64,000 bases of DNA from Ectobius pallidus (Eukaryota; Arthropoda; Insecta; Blattodea; Ectobiidae). Both the position numbers and the translations under genes were made by a program. The DNA is taken from NCBI GenBank assembly GCA_964059195.1, contig CAXKWD010000005.1:149511265-149575264 (forward strand), read 5' to 3'. This document shows positions 1 through 12,525 of this stretch, in pieces. Below the pieces are notes generated by a model, which was not told the origin of the DNA, made no database searches, and worked only from the letters and a program-made list of their open reading frames with translations. How positions within the stretch are numbered: the first letter of the stretch is position 1; the number at the start of each line of letters is the position of its first letter.

Positions 1-1871
1 TTATGTGAGTGGAGACATTCCCACGGCCAACATAGCATCACCGGCTGACTTGGGTATCGACATACTAGAAAAACCTCCGTTTCCTTTGTTCTGGAGGAGA
101 TTACAGAACACAAGCTTCCTCTGGCTGTAAAGAGCTGAAAATGGTGCACTGTGGATCGACTCATCGCGGGAGTACGCTTTCTTGTCATAATATTAGACAC
201 AAGATTAGATTAGATTAGATAACGGGGGGCTAAAGAGAGATTTTTTAAAGGCCTCCCGCACGTCAGCCTAGAAGGCTTATTGTGCTGCCCCTTTGTTGAA
301 GAAGCTCTTGACTTCCTTTTCCCATAGTGCAGACAAATTCTGGAGTGGAAAATTGATAATTCTTATTCAATATTAACTTCTAACAAATGCTGGTAGGACA
401 AAATAAAATCGGTCACAACCAACGCTACACCATATTACCCTATTGGGTTGTGGTATTCCTACCTCCACTGGCAGAAATATAGTTCCATCTCTCCAGCTAG
501 GACAACTATTAGGCGGGGCTATATTATCTCACGGGGATGAGATGATGGGATGACTTATGAAATGCCGTAGCCAGGGGAGTCCTTACGAAACAGACCATAT
601 TGCTAGGGAACCTATCCATGATAGATAAAATGGACAAAGTAACATGAAGTGAAGTACTAACTTGATAGATGCTAAATTTTTCGAAAGCCATCAAAGGCGA
701 ACCATTCGTGAATAAGTTCTTAATTTTACTTTTAGCCAGTGGGCTGGATGAAAGCATATTGGGGTCACATAAAACCCCTGCCATAAAAAAAAAAAATCCG
801 CGTAAACGGGATACGGCTGAACTGCACACAGAGCAGACATTTTGGCATTCTTTGCATGCATTTTAGCACGTCCCTTTCTTTATTAAACAATACACAAGGC
901 AACTTAGCTAATTTCATAGATAGCGTAAGTACATCTTGAAGAAATCACCCGAGATGACGTCATAGTAAGCTATTCAGGTCACTTGAAGATTACGCTTTTT
1001 GGTTATAGCCTAATCATAGGCCTTCGTTAATGTAACAAATAACATTTTAGAACAAAATATTACAAAGAAACAAAGATATTATGAATTAGTTTAGTCGCAG
1101 TTTTTTCTCGTAGCTCCCGGTGAAGGGGGTTTGGCGGATACTTGGAAGGGACGCAGGCCCTGGTGGGGTTTGGGGGCTAAACCCCTAATATAGAAACACA
1201 GCAGCTGATGACGTCATCAATAAATACGTGATCTATGGAATTACAGGTAGTTTCAATCAGTTTGTAGTATAGTTTAAAAACTGCAAGAGCACATAACTCA
1301 GAAACGCTTCTGGTTTCACTGTACATGCTGGCTGCTAGAACACCAAATGGCTGCGCGCTCTCTCGTGTCTGGGGGAAGGGAACTACCTACTGTAGGCATG
1401 CTAACATAACCTTTCCGTAAGCTAATCAGAAATCACAAAGTAATCTCGAGATAAGGGCTCACTGTTACACGTAGAACATGGCATATATTCAATGGACAAA
1501 ATCAAAAGTTGCTTACAGAGCAGACTAAAGGCAGCGCATACACCATACATCGATCAAACACAGTAGGTGTACAACGGCCCACTACATGTACCACATGGTT
1601 AGGAATATCTCTTACGTCTAAAATACAAGCTTCTTACCTTTTGTAGATGGCTTTAGTCTACAGGATAGGGATGGCTCTCTTGTGAATCACAAACACTTTA
1701 TCCACCACAGTTCACATAAAAATATTCACTTTTCCACTATAAGAACATCACCTCACATGCGTCATTACCAAGAGCACCAGGTCAAATGAAAAAATCGCTA
1801 GAAGCTATATCGATTATTATCGATCGTACTATAAAGATATATCGACACATTTACATTTGCCTTGTTTTTTA
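1..1871. other. Intergenic or upstream-intron DNA, no gene recognised
   Basis: Short open frames exist, for example both strands open over about 1-130 and 524-829 on the minus strand, but none resembles a known family or is flanked by convincing splice sites. A (ATTAG)n stretch at about 207-222 followed by GC-richer DNA to about 300 resembles the 3' tail of a minus-strand LINE or SINE. Confidence 0.3.
204..310 (-). repeat. Possible LINE/SINE 3' end with (CTAAT)n tail
   Basis: On the minus strand, GC-rich sequence ends in a pentanucleotide (CTAAT)n run at 207-222, a tail style used by several insect non-LTR elements. No target duplication was identified. Confidence 0.3.
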
Positions 1872-2041
1872 TAGGTTTGTTCGCAAAGCAAATCCCAAAC
1901 TGTCACGGACCACGACGCTTGCGCACATTGTCGGTCTCGCTGCGCAACGTATGCGCATAATGTAAAATATCAGCATATTAAAAATGTGAGCATGCGTCGC
2001 GTTACGTGACAGTACATGATTTAGCTTTGCGAACATACCTA
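1872..2041. mobile_element. 170-bp MITE with about 55-bp terminal inverted repeats
   Basis: The left end TAGGTTTGTTCGCAAAGC is mirrored on the right by GCTTTGCGAACATACCTA, and similarity continues inwards through CTGTCACG to CGACGC(T/A)TGC. The inner part is relatively GC- and CpG-rich. It is too short to code; superfamily unassigned. Confidence 0.6.
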
Positions 2042-3222
2042 TATTAAAGTAATTATTTAATTTTATAATCACATTTATTTATAATGCATAATTCGACTGC
2101 CATCGATAAATAAAAGGTTATTCGAAAGCAAAACAACAGGAACTTTAACGCTTTCCGAATATGTCAGATGTTTTCATGTTTACGCGGTAAAATCAAGACC
2201 TCCATTCGAATAATTTTGAAAATTGAGAATACAGCAATATTTTGGATAAAATAGTAATAAGATGCAAATAAAATATAGTCTTTTTCCATTCCCACAAAGG
2301 TCACTGCACGGAATAATAAATAAGACTAACCTAAATAATCTTATATTTACCATGCAACTTGAAAAAGAACTCCATAGCAATGTAATTACAACTGCTGTCT
2401 TAGGAAAATAAATTATAGTAGAAATAATAATGATGGTAATAATAAAAGACAATAATAATAAAATAACAGTGAATATAATAATCATAATGACAATGATAAA
2501 ATTAAAATATTATTAATAATAATGATAATTATTATAGTAATCAAATACCAACCATGAAGGTGAAGTCGACTAAAGTGATGAGAAAGAAATTGATATAATT
2601 CACAAGATTCTAAATTTACATAAGACAAAAAATTAGATCAGAAAGTTAACCAATTCTATCATTCCCCTGTATTTCCCTTCCACACGTGAAACACCTAATA
2701 ATGCAATGAATGGGGTTAATGGACAGTAAAACCTAATTAATGGGAAAAATTCTTTCTTAAAGCATCACAATATTACCTCAATTTTTTTCCATTCACTAGA
2801 ACACCACTTTAAGGCTTCATAGTTATTCAATAAAATTACTGCTCTTCCAATCTAGCTAGACTGTCTGTCCATAGACAATGGTCTGTAGCACCTAAACAAT
2901 AAATACCATATGATTGAACTTTTCTTTAAACTAGGCAAAGTGATGGCACGTACCCAATGCTGGTATTGCATTGAAAATATAACACATAGTGACTTCTAGG
3001 GGCTAATATGGCATAAGGGGATGAAACAAATTAAAAACAAATTTTATTTTTAAATCATGTTGAAACCCCCTATGGCTTATCTACAAAAAATGCCTCACAA
3101 GGTTATCCCAAATAGAATTTTTTTTATCAAAAACTAATTTTATTATTTTTAACAAGTGCACAGTAATAAATGTTTTTGGCTGCTTTCAACGAATGATATT
3201 TTCTTGAATGTTTGCAATGAAT

Positions 3223-3317
3223 TTGGCGTATTGTTATACTTACTTACTTAATCCTGTCCTCTTGTACCTTTTGGTGTCTAGGAGTTGCAGAGAGCGCGCC
3301 ATTGGCGTATTGTTATA
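3223..3317 (-). mobile_element. 63-bp 5'-truncated LINE copy with 16-bp target duplication
   Basis: The duplication TTGGCGTATTGTTATA occurs at 3223-3238 and 3302-3317. The 63 bp between (3239-3301) read on the minus strand as a short LINE 3' end closing in a (TAAG)n tail. It is one of the shortest convincing retrotransposed fragments in the window. Confidence 0.7.
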
Positions 3318-3415
3318 AAGAATGTTATTGTAAAATTTTACTTACATGAAGTATTTTGAATTAATATAGCCTATATGAACTAACTTTTTTTTATCAATTA
3401 TTTACATCAGTAGAT

Positions 3416-3690
3416 CTACACGCATGCACAGGGGAGGAAAGATATATCTAAAAAAATATTGACTGGGAGACCCAAAGAGAAGAGACCACTTGAAAGACCT
3501 AGACGTAGGTGGGAGGACAATATTAGAACAGAATTAAGGGAAGTAGTGTTTGCAAGGGATGGTTGGATGGAGTTAGTACAGAATAAGTTGAATGGTGGGC
3601 TCATGTAAGCATGGCAATGAAGCTCCCGGTTCCATTAAACAGATAATATTCCTTTAACTTGCTTAGGAATTTTCTATTGCCATGGACTAA
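3416..3690 (+). mobile_element. LINE 3' fragment (reverse transcriptase C-terminus)
   Basis: The + strand encodes GRPKEKRPLERPRRRWEDNI followed by RTELREVVFARDGWMELVQ, the arginine-rich RPRxRWEDNI tail found at the C-terminus of many insect endonuclease/reverse-transcriptase LINEs. A short (AAGT)-like tail follows at about 3686. It is 5'-truncated with no catalytic motif. Confidence 0.6.
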
Positions 3691-3699
3691 GTAAGTATG

Positions 3700-5212
3700 A
3701 CCCAGAATTTATTTTATAAGCCGTAAAATATGTTTTATAAAATAAGTTATTTCATCCTTATGTTAGTGAAATATATGAGCCTGCTATTAAATACAAACAG
3801 ATCACAAACGGAGAGACAACTTTTTCTTTTATTACCCTGCCGAATCTCAAGGTGTGAGCGGAGTTGTGTTTGACTTCTTACTAAATCTTCACTGTGGTCC
3901 TTCCTTTACATTTGTATCATGCCAAATAAGCCCAATAGTCATATTTATGACAAAAAAGAAAAGTCTGGACATGATAGGGTATTTCTGCTCTATAGTGAAT
4001 AATACATTGAGCTTGAGCAGTACATAGCATAACAAGCTAAATACAGTATACTATGTGATAGCTTCAATTACAGAACATGGGAACAAATTACACTGCTTTG
4101 TCTTCCTATTAGAGAGCAAACAGCAGAGCCGGAATAGGTACAGTAACATCTTTATTCTGCAACGCTTAGCCATCAAATGAGACTGGCAGTCATCCATAAA
4201 TTAATTGCTGTGTCACGATTAAAATAGTTCGAACATTCTTCTCGCTCTGTAGCAAAGGAAGAAAATTGCCATCTATTCAAAGGAGAGAAAATTAATTGCT
4301 GCAAAGCATAATATAGGAACATAGGTATTTTGTAATCGTCATTTTCTCAGCTGCTTTTTCTACAGTGCTGTAATTTCCTATTATACTAAATAAAGTGCTC
4401 TGTATCATGTAACAAGTATTTTTTTTAATTACCAGGCTACATTGTGCTAGAATAACATTCAGGGAAGATATTTGTGTTGTTCTTTATTTTGATCAATGTC
4501 AGTGTTACTTGAAAATAACTCTAAATTTTATGAAAAATGCATATTCAATTTTATGTAAAATATTTTCTTAATATAATAACCAAGAAATCAGCACACAAGT
4601 TAATATAGGGTGTGGCAGTGGGATATGATAGTTTTTATAGTCCTGTTGTATGACTCAGGACAAATTAAAAGAAACACATACATTGGAAATAAATTAGTGC
4701 AATGCAATTTATTAATGTGTGATTAATTATCTTTTAAAAACGACATTCTGTAAATAGTCTCCAAGGCAACAAATACATTCCTGCAATCTAATGTGAAAGT
4801 TCTGCATAACAGCAAAGCAGGATCGATGGCAGTAATTTCGTTCCATATTCTTCCCTTCAGCTGGATTATGGTGCGAGGCTTGTTGTGATACACCCTACTT
4901 CTGTCTGACAGACCCAAAGCCATTGACTGGCACCTTGCAGATCAAGTTGGACTTTTCCTACACAGCTTCTGTAACTCTTGCAATGTTCAACATTCTACCA
5001 TAGATCAGTTATACATATTGTCTTTCGAAACACTGAGAAAAACAATTGCATGGCTTCTGGATCACATTACCAACACTTCTGATGCTTTCACTCAAAATTG
5101 CTAGAAACGAGAGTCTTCTAAAGTCCGTCATATCCCACTGCCAACAAGGAATAAAATTGTTAACTATTTTTAAGGTGAACATGCAAATGAACCTAATGCA
5201 TATGATCACAAA
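3700..5212. other. Unassigned AT-rich DNA
   Basis: No gene, long inverted repeat or protein similarity was recognised. Confidence 0.3.
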
Positions 5213-5490
5213 TTATGATAATGATGATGATGATGATGATGATGAATTGTTCAGCCCGGAGGCCGGTCCTGCCCTGGGACAGAGGCATGGGAGGGAGGCC
5301 CACGGTCCAACCGAGGGACATTAGGCCGGATGATACCACGTAGGGTGGCCAGTTCCTTTGGCGGGATGGGGATGAGGACACAACACATAGTCCTGACCCA
5401 GGAAGGAAACTTTAAATCTCTGTAAAATCCCCAACCCGGGCCGCCCAGGTGGCTGGCAGTCATGCTACCAATTCACCCATAGTGGCAGAC
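5213..5490 (-). repeat. tRNA-derived SINE with (ATC)n tail
   Basis: Read on the minus strand, a GC-rich 270-bp unit begins near GAATTGGTAGCATGACTGCC (A-box-like), has a B-box-like CCCGGGTTGGGG, and ends in a (CAT/ATC)n run at 5216-5244. Its composition contrasts with the AT-rich flanks. Open frames here on both strands are by-products of the GC content. Confidence 0.5.
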
Positions 5491-6644
5491 TAATATTATG
5501 AATACACTATTATATTTTGTTATACAGACTAAAAAGACATTTACTTTTTGTGACTATTCCATTCATACACCACCTGTTTGATATTGATGTTTAGCAATTC
5601 CTCAGTTACAGACCAATCATGATCATTTATCTTATAATATGCTTCTTCGGGCCGCAAAGAGGCAATTTTATATGATAAAACATCAGCTCGTTACTCGGCA
5701 TGTAAGGCATCAATGTGCCGTGATTAATATATCACATTATTTTAAACAACATAACTTGTTTAGAATTTGGGTCTAAAATTCTGGTCAATCTATCTACATT
5801 AATTGATTTGGTTCAGCATTTTAAAAAGCAAATCACTTGATATGCTGGAATCAAAAGTGATCAATAAAAAGGAACGGAAAATTATAGCTCAGAGATATTA
5901 AGAGTGGTGGAAATTATAGAAATAGAACATTAAGATTGGCTGATTTCAAACAAAGAAAAATCTGTTTTGGAAAAGTGGGTGATAATGACTTTATAAGTCA
6001 GTATACAGTATGGGCTGTAGTGTAGTCTATGAGAAGAACTTGTGGTGACCAAACTGTCTAGTTTCTCTGTGAATTCAATGTCAAACAAGAGAAACTCGAT
6101 TTGAGTAAGGCACGAGTCTTTTATATGTTCATGGAAGCACTTTCAGTTCTCAACCAAGTTAATTAAGTTATTCATCCAATAAATTGGAAGACAAACATCT
6201 TGAAAACTTAGTCGTGGTATCGTTTCTATTGTTCGCTTCATACAGAAGTTTTCTCTCTGTGCTGTTCTGGAGTTGAAGTTTATATCAATATCATCTGATT
6301 GTAGTCAAAGTTGATAGAAGAGCAGATGGAAGCAGTAGTACATTTAAACTCAGTTTACAAATATCATTATTTTATTAAAATGTAGGCCTATACAACTTCT
6401 AATCGTATTGTTTCTGTCAGATAGTAATAAATGCTACTTGAGCAAACCTTATAAAGTAAATAAAACATATTACTTTCTGAATAACACATGAAAATTCTTT
6501 TCTGATGCATTAGGCTAAAAATAAAATTTTTTGTTCAACCATACAATGATCTGCTTATTTCATGTGATGTAACGGTATCAAAATGATATCCAAACATATC
6601 ATACATCAAACATGGAAAGATCTTGAAACCTTGATACAAGCAAA
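5491..6644. other. Unassigned AT-rich DNA
   Basis: Nothing recognisable in coding or repeat structure. Confidence 0.3.
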
Positions 6645-7015
6645 TGAAACAGCACAATAAACAGCCTGTATTTAAAATAAAATAAATTCTGCTTGTATTA
6701 ATTTTAATATTGTACTGAATTGAGTTCATTTTGTCTTGTAAAAATCTGTTCATTTCCAGAAAAAGGCCAAGAACAAGCTTCGACTTAACAATATGCTAAC
6801 AGCAGCCATGTATCACAGAAGGCAAGGACTAACAAGAATATTCAAAGAATTTACTAACAGCTGATTGCAACAGTCAGCCGATATATGTTATATGAATTTA
6901 ATATCTCAAAACTTAAACATTTAATTATGGACAAACAAAAACAGTCGTATGTAACTTAAGACACCTATATGAAAATTACGAAATGAGCAACGCTTATTTC
7001 ATAAGCATACAATTA
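6645..7015 (+). repeat. Dispersed repeat, copy 1 of 2
   Basis: From cctgtatttaaaataaaat through caaaaacagtcgtatgtaac to tttcataagcat, it matches 30705-30975 in the same orientation with indels. It has no coding capacity or clear termini; the class is unknown. Confidence 0.5.
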
Positions 7016-7201
7016 TCTCAATAAAAGCCATTATAGGATCATTGCATAATGTACTACCTAGGTATTATAATTCTGCAAATTACTAGAAAAAAATGTATAG
7101 ATTAATTTCTAAATTTAAAAAGAATCAGTAACAGATATCAGCAATTGTAATTTGTTGGACTGGATGGAAAGTGAGTTAGGCTTTGGCTTTCTGTTCCAAA
7201 G

Positions 7202-7482
7202 GGGGTACGCCAAAGCGTAGTGGTTGAGGCGCTGCGCTACAAACCGGAAGGTCACAGGTTCTTTTCCCGATGAGGTCGTTGAGATTTTTCAATTGGCCTA
7301 TGGCCCTGGGGTCGACTCAGCCTCTAACAGAAATGAGTACCAGGAGCAATCCTGGGGGTAAAGGCGGCCGGTGCATAAGGCTGACAACCTTACCACCTTC
7401 ATGTGCCGAATGCCCAAAATCTGGGAGCCTCCACCTCCTGGAACCCTCTGGGCCTCCATGGCCTGTATAGGGATCACTTTAC
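7202..7482 (+). repeat. tRNA-derived SINE (family A) with 15-bp target duplication
   Basis: CTTTCTGTTCCAAAG flanks the unit at 7187-7201 and 7483-7497. The head has an A-box-like TAGTGGTTGAGGCG and a B-box-like GGTCACAGGTTC. The body contains GTCGACTCAGCCTCTAACAG and CATGGCCTGTATAGGGA, and the 3' end is TTTA-rich. A second, inverted copy lies at 36719-37054. Confidence 0.75.
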
Positions 7483-8306
7483 CTTTCTGTTCCAAAGTTT
7501 GCTGGTTTATTCCCAGTTCAGGTAAATGGCATTTATGAAAGTATAAATGAGACAGACCATCTCTGTGTATTTACAGCAGGGATAGGCAGAATGGTTGTGA
7601 TTATGCTTTAATCACACCTTTCAATGTGGTCACAATGACCAGGGGCACATATGTAATGGAGACTGATTTTTATTACTCGTGTTTTTTAATATTGGTGTCA
7701 GCGGAGATTGGTGGAAGAAATTTATAGTCTTGGTGGAGGTTTATGGAAATTGTGGAAAATATAATTATTTTGGAATTTAATTACTAACCCAGTATGAATA
7801 ATATTTTCCACTTTCCAGTACCAAAAATGTGGACCAAAATTAACATGAAAGGTTCATTGCATTCTTGGAAAGGTGTGGTAAAATCAAGAACAATAATTAA
7901 TTAATTTGTTCATATTTTCTATACAGCATTACATATTTCATGCTACACATAGAGAATGTAAGATTTTTAAATTTAGCTCTGCTATTACATTCAACTGTAC
8001 TTGAAATCATGAAATTCCATTTGTTTTTAATAAGCAGCATTGCACATATAACTGTACACTTTAACCCATTGTTTTCACATTAATATGGAATGCTTCATCC
8101 TTAGGGATATTTATGGATATACTTTAACAATCCCAAGTGATCAACAAAACTTAACCAAGCCTTGAAAAAAAGTAAAATCTGCTATAAAATGACAATAATG
8201 GTAATTCACATTTTTATTCATATTTCGTTTTAGAGACCCCATTTTTCAATATCTTGTAATTGTTTTATCCACATCTTATCATTCAGAATCCCTTAATTTG
8301 CATATA

Positions 8307-9064
8307 CAGGGACCGGCAGAATAACCTGACGATTTTGAAATGCAGATAAAAATAATAAACATCAATGTAATGCAAAGTTTAATGATCACATTTGTTAGAG
8401 CAATAATTGCCATTTACAGTTCTTCCATTAGTTTTGGTTTGAATTGAAAATTGTGTCCGATAAATGACGACCACCATTTTGTAGACATTCATGTAGCGTT
8501 GCCTTGAAGTTTTCCGTCGCTCTCATGGACATGTTCAATATTGCTGCTATTTCGTTCTGAATTGGTTAGATGTGGAATTAATGCTCCAAACATTTGGTTT
8601 CAACAAGATGGTGCTACTGCGCGCACAGCAAAACACTCAATGGGCATGGTCCAGGATCCGGGAAATGTTTCCTGGATTTGTTCTGTCAAGAAATGGTAAT
8701 CTCCCCTGGCTTGCTCACTCCCCGGATCTGACGATGTGTGATTATTTCCTCTGGGGCTATCTCAAGTCAAAAGTGTATGTTGGAAGACCTCATAAACTGG
8801 ATGATTTTAAGTTACCTATTCACAACGAATAGTGGCAATAACAAACGACATGCTCATGAGAGGGACGGAAAACTTCAAGGCAACCCTACATGAATGGTGG
8901 TCGTCATTTATCGGACACAATTTTAATTTCAAACAAAAACTAATGGAAGAACTGTAAATGGCAATTATTGCTCTAACAAATGTGATCATTAAACTTTGCA
9001 TTACAGTGATTTTTATCATCTTTATATGCATTTCAAAACCGTCAGATTATTCTGCCGGTCCCTG
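8307..9064 (+). mobile_element. Tc1/mariner-like element with long inverted arms (3'-3' structure)
   Basis: TA flanks at 8305-8306 and 9065-9066; the ends are CAGGGACCGGCAGAATAA and its complement. The arms (about 8307-8557 and 8824-9064) are inverted copies of each other and include the coding sequence for the transposase C-terminus (ENFKATLHE, GGRHLSDTI). The unique centre encodes a frameshifted D34D/E-type catalytic segment (LAHSPDLTMCDYFLWGYLKSKVY). The N-terminal half and the true 5' end are absent. It is non-autonomous. Confidence 0.8.
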
Positions 9065-9128
9065 TATATTTACAAAAATCAGTTCTGCACCTAATATGTC
9101 ATGATTATAACTATATTTCTTAATTGTA

Positions 9129-9790
9129 CGAGGCATGTTTCTAAAGTAAGTAATATTTTGCCGCTGGAGCGTTGCAGTCTCAATTTTGAGCATGCACGAT
9201 AACTTTGTCCATTCATTAGGAAGCCTGATACAGCTGTAAGTGATCGTCACTTTGTGTTTTCATATTGTTAGAGCATTTGAAAATGTTCAAAACAATTGAA
9301 TAACCCGCCAACTGTGAAAGTCAGATCAGTGATCCGTTTTTTGAATGCAAGAAATGAGTGATGAAATGGTGAGGAAGTGGATTAGTCATTTTAACAAAGT
9401 TCACGAAAATATGCATGATGAGCCGAGGAGCGGCCGACTATCTATGATCATGGATGATTTGGTGCTAGCTGTGGAAGAAAACATCTGTTTCTTCATCTGA
9501 AGAAATTCCTTGGTGGAAAACATTTCAACGACATTGATGCTGTGAAACAAGAAGTGCAGACTTGGCTTTCATCACAGGTGAAGGCATACAAAAACTGGTT
9601 TCCCCTTATGACAAGTGCCTGAATAACAGCGGTGACTATGTGGAGAAGTAGTGCAAGGTGTAAGGTAATGAACAATAATAAAGTATGGTATCTGGAAAAT
9701 AATGTTCTTTTATTATTATTATTATTATTATTTTTTTTAAATTTTTTTTTCCCCCTAAGTTATCGGTTCTTACTTTAAAAATACGTCTCG
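9129..9790 (+). mobile_element. mariner remnant with internal deletion
   Basis: TA flanks at 9127-9128 and 9791-9792; termini CGAGGCATGTTTCTAAAGTAAG and CTTACTTTAAAAATACGTCTCG are inverted repeats. The + strand encodes mariner N-terminal text (VRSVIRFLNARN, MVRKWISHFNKVHENMHDE, RSGRPS) and then jumps to the C-terminal LKKFLGGKHFND and DKCLNNSGDYVEK segments in other frames. The catalytic middle is deleted. It ends in a (TTA)n stretch near 9705-9732. Confidence 0.75.
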
Positions 9791-9792
9791 TA

Positions 9793-10867
9793 ACTTATTT
9801 ACATAGTTCTGCTATTTTGTATTTATACTTTTCCATCACTGTTCAAAGTCTATTGAGTTTTCAGAGCTTGTAATTTTTATTGTTGTTGGCAAGAAGATTC
9901 CATATAATTTATTAATGATGCACACGAATTTCTGTGGAGGAAAATTCTGTTTTTCAACAGTAGCCATTGTTTCCGACCCACTTATAATAGTAGCTGAAGG
10001 TATGGAAATTGAGTTCCTCCATAAATATGCTCCAAATTAAAATTCTGCATCAGTGGAGTCCAATTATAGTTCTTGAACTACATATAAAATTTATACAATG
10101 CATCAAAAAAGTTATAAGAGGCTTTTACGTATTTTATGTGTATTACTTTATTTACATGTTTCTTACATTCTCTATGTGTCAAGTCACAACCCTGATTGAT
10201 TGCCATCTTTGTAATCAATCATTATTGCATCTATCTTCTCATTCATCCTCCAGCGGCTGAAGAATTCTTGTACGCATTACATATGACACTCTTTCCCTGT
10301 TTCTCACAAGATATAAAGGGAACAGTGCTTTGTCAGTCTGTTTTTATTTAATCTGTGACTTTATTGGTCTCACTCGTAAGTTAATGAAGATTCATTCTCT
10401 ATTCAAGCCATGTGCCCCTTGAGGCTAAACCACAAAACCTTTGAAACGGAGCAAGGTAATCTCATCACAGAAAGTGTAACAATGGGGCGATCACATTAAA
10501 CTTGACTTGAGTCAGGTTAGGAATAGAAATTAGGCATTCAGATCTTACAGGGACCACAGCATGTATCAGGATTAAGAAGGGATATGGTTCGTGCACAAGG
10601 TATTATCCTAATGGAGAGTGCTTATTTATGCCAAGGCTCTTGAACCATTTCACAGTGGGCCAAATTGTGATTCTGAGAGCAAAAAACCAAGGTTCCATTT
10701 GCTTTTATACATTCAAACCAATGTTAGATATGTAAAAAAAATTAAATATCACACTTACAAGACAAAGCCAAATAAATGTTTTATGATTGCAGTTCTATAT
10801 CTAGAGAGTACACAGATACTCGTATATTAATTAATATTATTAATAATGCTTAGTATGAAATCTATTA
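9793..10867. other. Unassigned AT-rich DNA
   Basis: No gene recognised. A short open frame at 10009-10260 (+) has no family resemblance. Confidence 0.3.
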
Positions 10868-11568
10868 CAAGGGTTGATTTTTAGTAGTGGCAACTATTTT
10901 ATTTCTCCATACACAGCATACGTACATGGTTCTAAGTTTTATAGGCCTTTGATGTAATCTTCCCAATTGCGTACCACATGTTCCCAGCAATGCGGAAGTC
11001 TTTGGATCCCGTTGGCACTGCCTAATCTGTTGATGGTGTGAAGAGAGCGGTCGGTTGCCTGTAAAACATCTTCAACCATACAAAAGCAAATCCCGCAAAG
11101 TGGCTCCTTCATCTTCAGGATTAGATCAAAGTCGCAGGGACTTAGATCTGGAGAGTACGTGGAGTGATAGAGCACCTCCCAGCCCCAGCGATTGAACAGT
11201 TCAGACACAACTCCTGCTGTATGCACCCTAGTGTTGTCATACAAAATGATGGGTGGATTATCCATGAAGTGTCACAGTTTTCTTTTAGAGCTGCTCTCAG
11301 ATTGTTTTGTAAAAACAAACAGTAGTACTCCGCAATAACGTTTTGCCTTGGGGAAACTGTATCACACCATCCCAGGCAGCCGACCACTCTCTTTGCATCC
11401 TCAACCGATTAGGCAGTGCCAGCGGGATCCAAAGACGTCTGCATTGCTGGGAAAATGTTAACACACAATGGGGGTGATGACACTGAAGGCCTATAAAATT
11501 TATAACTATGTACGTATGCTGTGTATGGAGAAATAAAATAGTTGCAACTACTAAAAAATCAACCCTTG
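10868..11568 (-). mobile_element. mariner element with long inverted arms (3'-3' structure)
   Basis: TA flanks at 10866-10867 and 11569-11570. The arms, 10868-11061 and 11373-11568, are mutual inverted copies beginning CAAGGGTTGATTTTTAGTAG. The minus strand encodes a mariner C-terminal half in shifted frames: AEYYCLFLQNNLRAALKEN, then HTAGVVSELFNRWGWEVL, YSPDLSPCDFDLILKMKEPL. The right arm repeats the last coding part in reverse, replacing the helix-turn-helix half. Confidence 0.8.
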
Positions 11569-11570
11569 TA

Positions 11571-12320
11571 TACATTAACTTTATATGCATTTTAAAAATA
11601 GTATCATGTCTGGCTTTCTTGTGGAAAATAAGGCTCTTTTTAGAGAAAATGTCCTGCATTTTATATAGTAAATCTGGTAACCCTATCCTAGTACATCAAG
11701 ATACTTCTCACACAAAATACATCAATCTTCAAAGGAAGTGTGAAAAATGAAATTACGCAGCAGGAAGAGGATTTTGTTAGTTTATACTACAGATAAGAGG
11801 TTTCCCACTGACTGTTTCATGAAACTGAGATATAAACCCAATATTCATTCAGATTTTCATTGACACTTGAATTGAAATTGTCAATAGACAATTTTTTTTT
11901 TTTACGTTTTGTCTTCCTAGAATTGTAATCTGGTATAATGTGCTGTTGCAGAAAGTAGTAGAATGGCATTTCCGATTATGCTTTAAACATGATGAATTCC
12001 ATGTACTGTTGAGATGGAATAGAAGAATCACTACCACAAAGGCCTCACCTGATACTCATATCAAGAACACAAAGTTCACAAGTCCTTAAAATGGGGAAAG
12101 GTAGCAACCAAAGGTCCCAGCTATTATATGCAGCTAAAACATTTAAGGTCCATACACCATGGTGATATATTTCCCAACAAAGCAAATCCCCCACAATCAC
12201 AGAAGAGTTGTGATAATGGGATCCAGAGTACACCACCTGAGAACAAAAAAACCCAAAAATTATAATTTTTTAATGAATTAGGATGCAATAAACATCCATA
12301 TTGGTCCCAATTTCCACTGA
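11571..12320. other. Unassigned DNA
   Basis: No gene or repeat structure recognised. Confidence 0.3.
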
Positions 12321-12321
12321 G

Positions 12322-12525
12322 TCAAATACAATAAAAAGATGTTTTTAAAATTATTTCAAAACCAGTGGATAAACGTTAAAAAAATTTAAAAATTAAAACA
12401 CGACGTTTCGACTCTGCCTTGCTTCACCCGAAGAAAACTCAAGGCAGAGTCAAAATGTTGTGTTTTAATTTTTTAATTTTATCCACTGGTTTTTAAATAA
12501 TTTTAAAAACATATTTTTATTGAAT
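12322..12525. repeat. Hairpin repeat, Penelope/hammerhead-like, copy 1
   Basis: The arms, about 12326-12420 and 12441-12525, pair with each other: ataaaaagatg...aaccagtggataa on the left and its complement on the right. The core has the pattern CACCCGAAGAAAACTC...GAGTCaAAAtGTTGTG, resembling the conserved cores at Penelope-like element ends that can fold as hammerhead ribozymes. A related copy is at 42008-42184 in the same orientation. Confidence 0.55.

Noticed and set aside
524..866. Overlapping open frames on both strands (101 and 65 codons)
   Set aside because: No recognisable family, no splice context and mutual overlap; likely chance.
5046..5463. Small proteins encoded around the GAT repeat
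   Set aside because: They follow from the GC-rich SINE and its trinucleotide tail.
9700..9735. CRISPR-like or tandem array
   Set aside because: Simple TTA microsatellite without spacers; no CRISPR array exists in the window.
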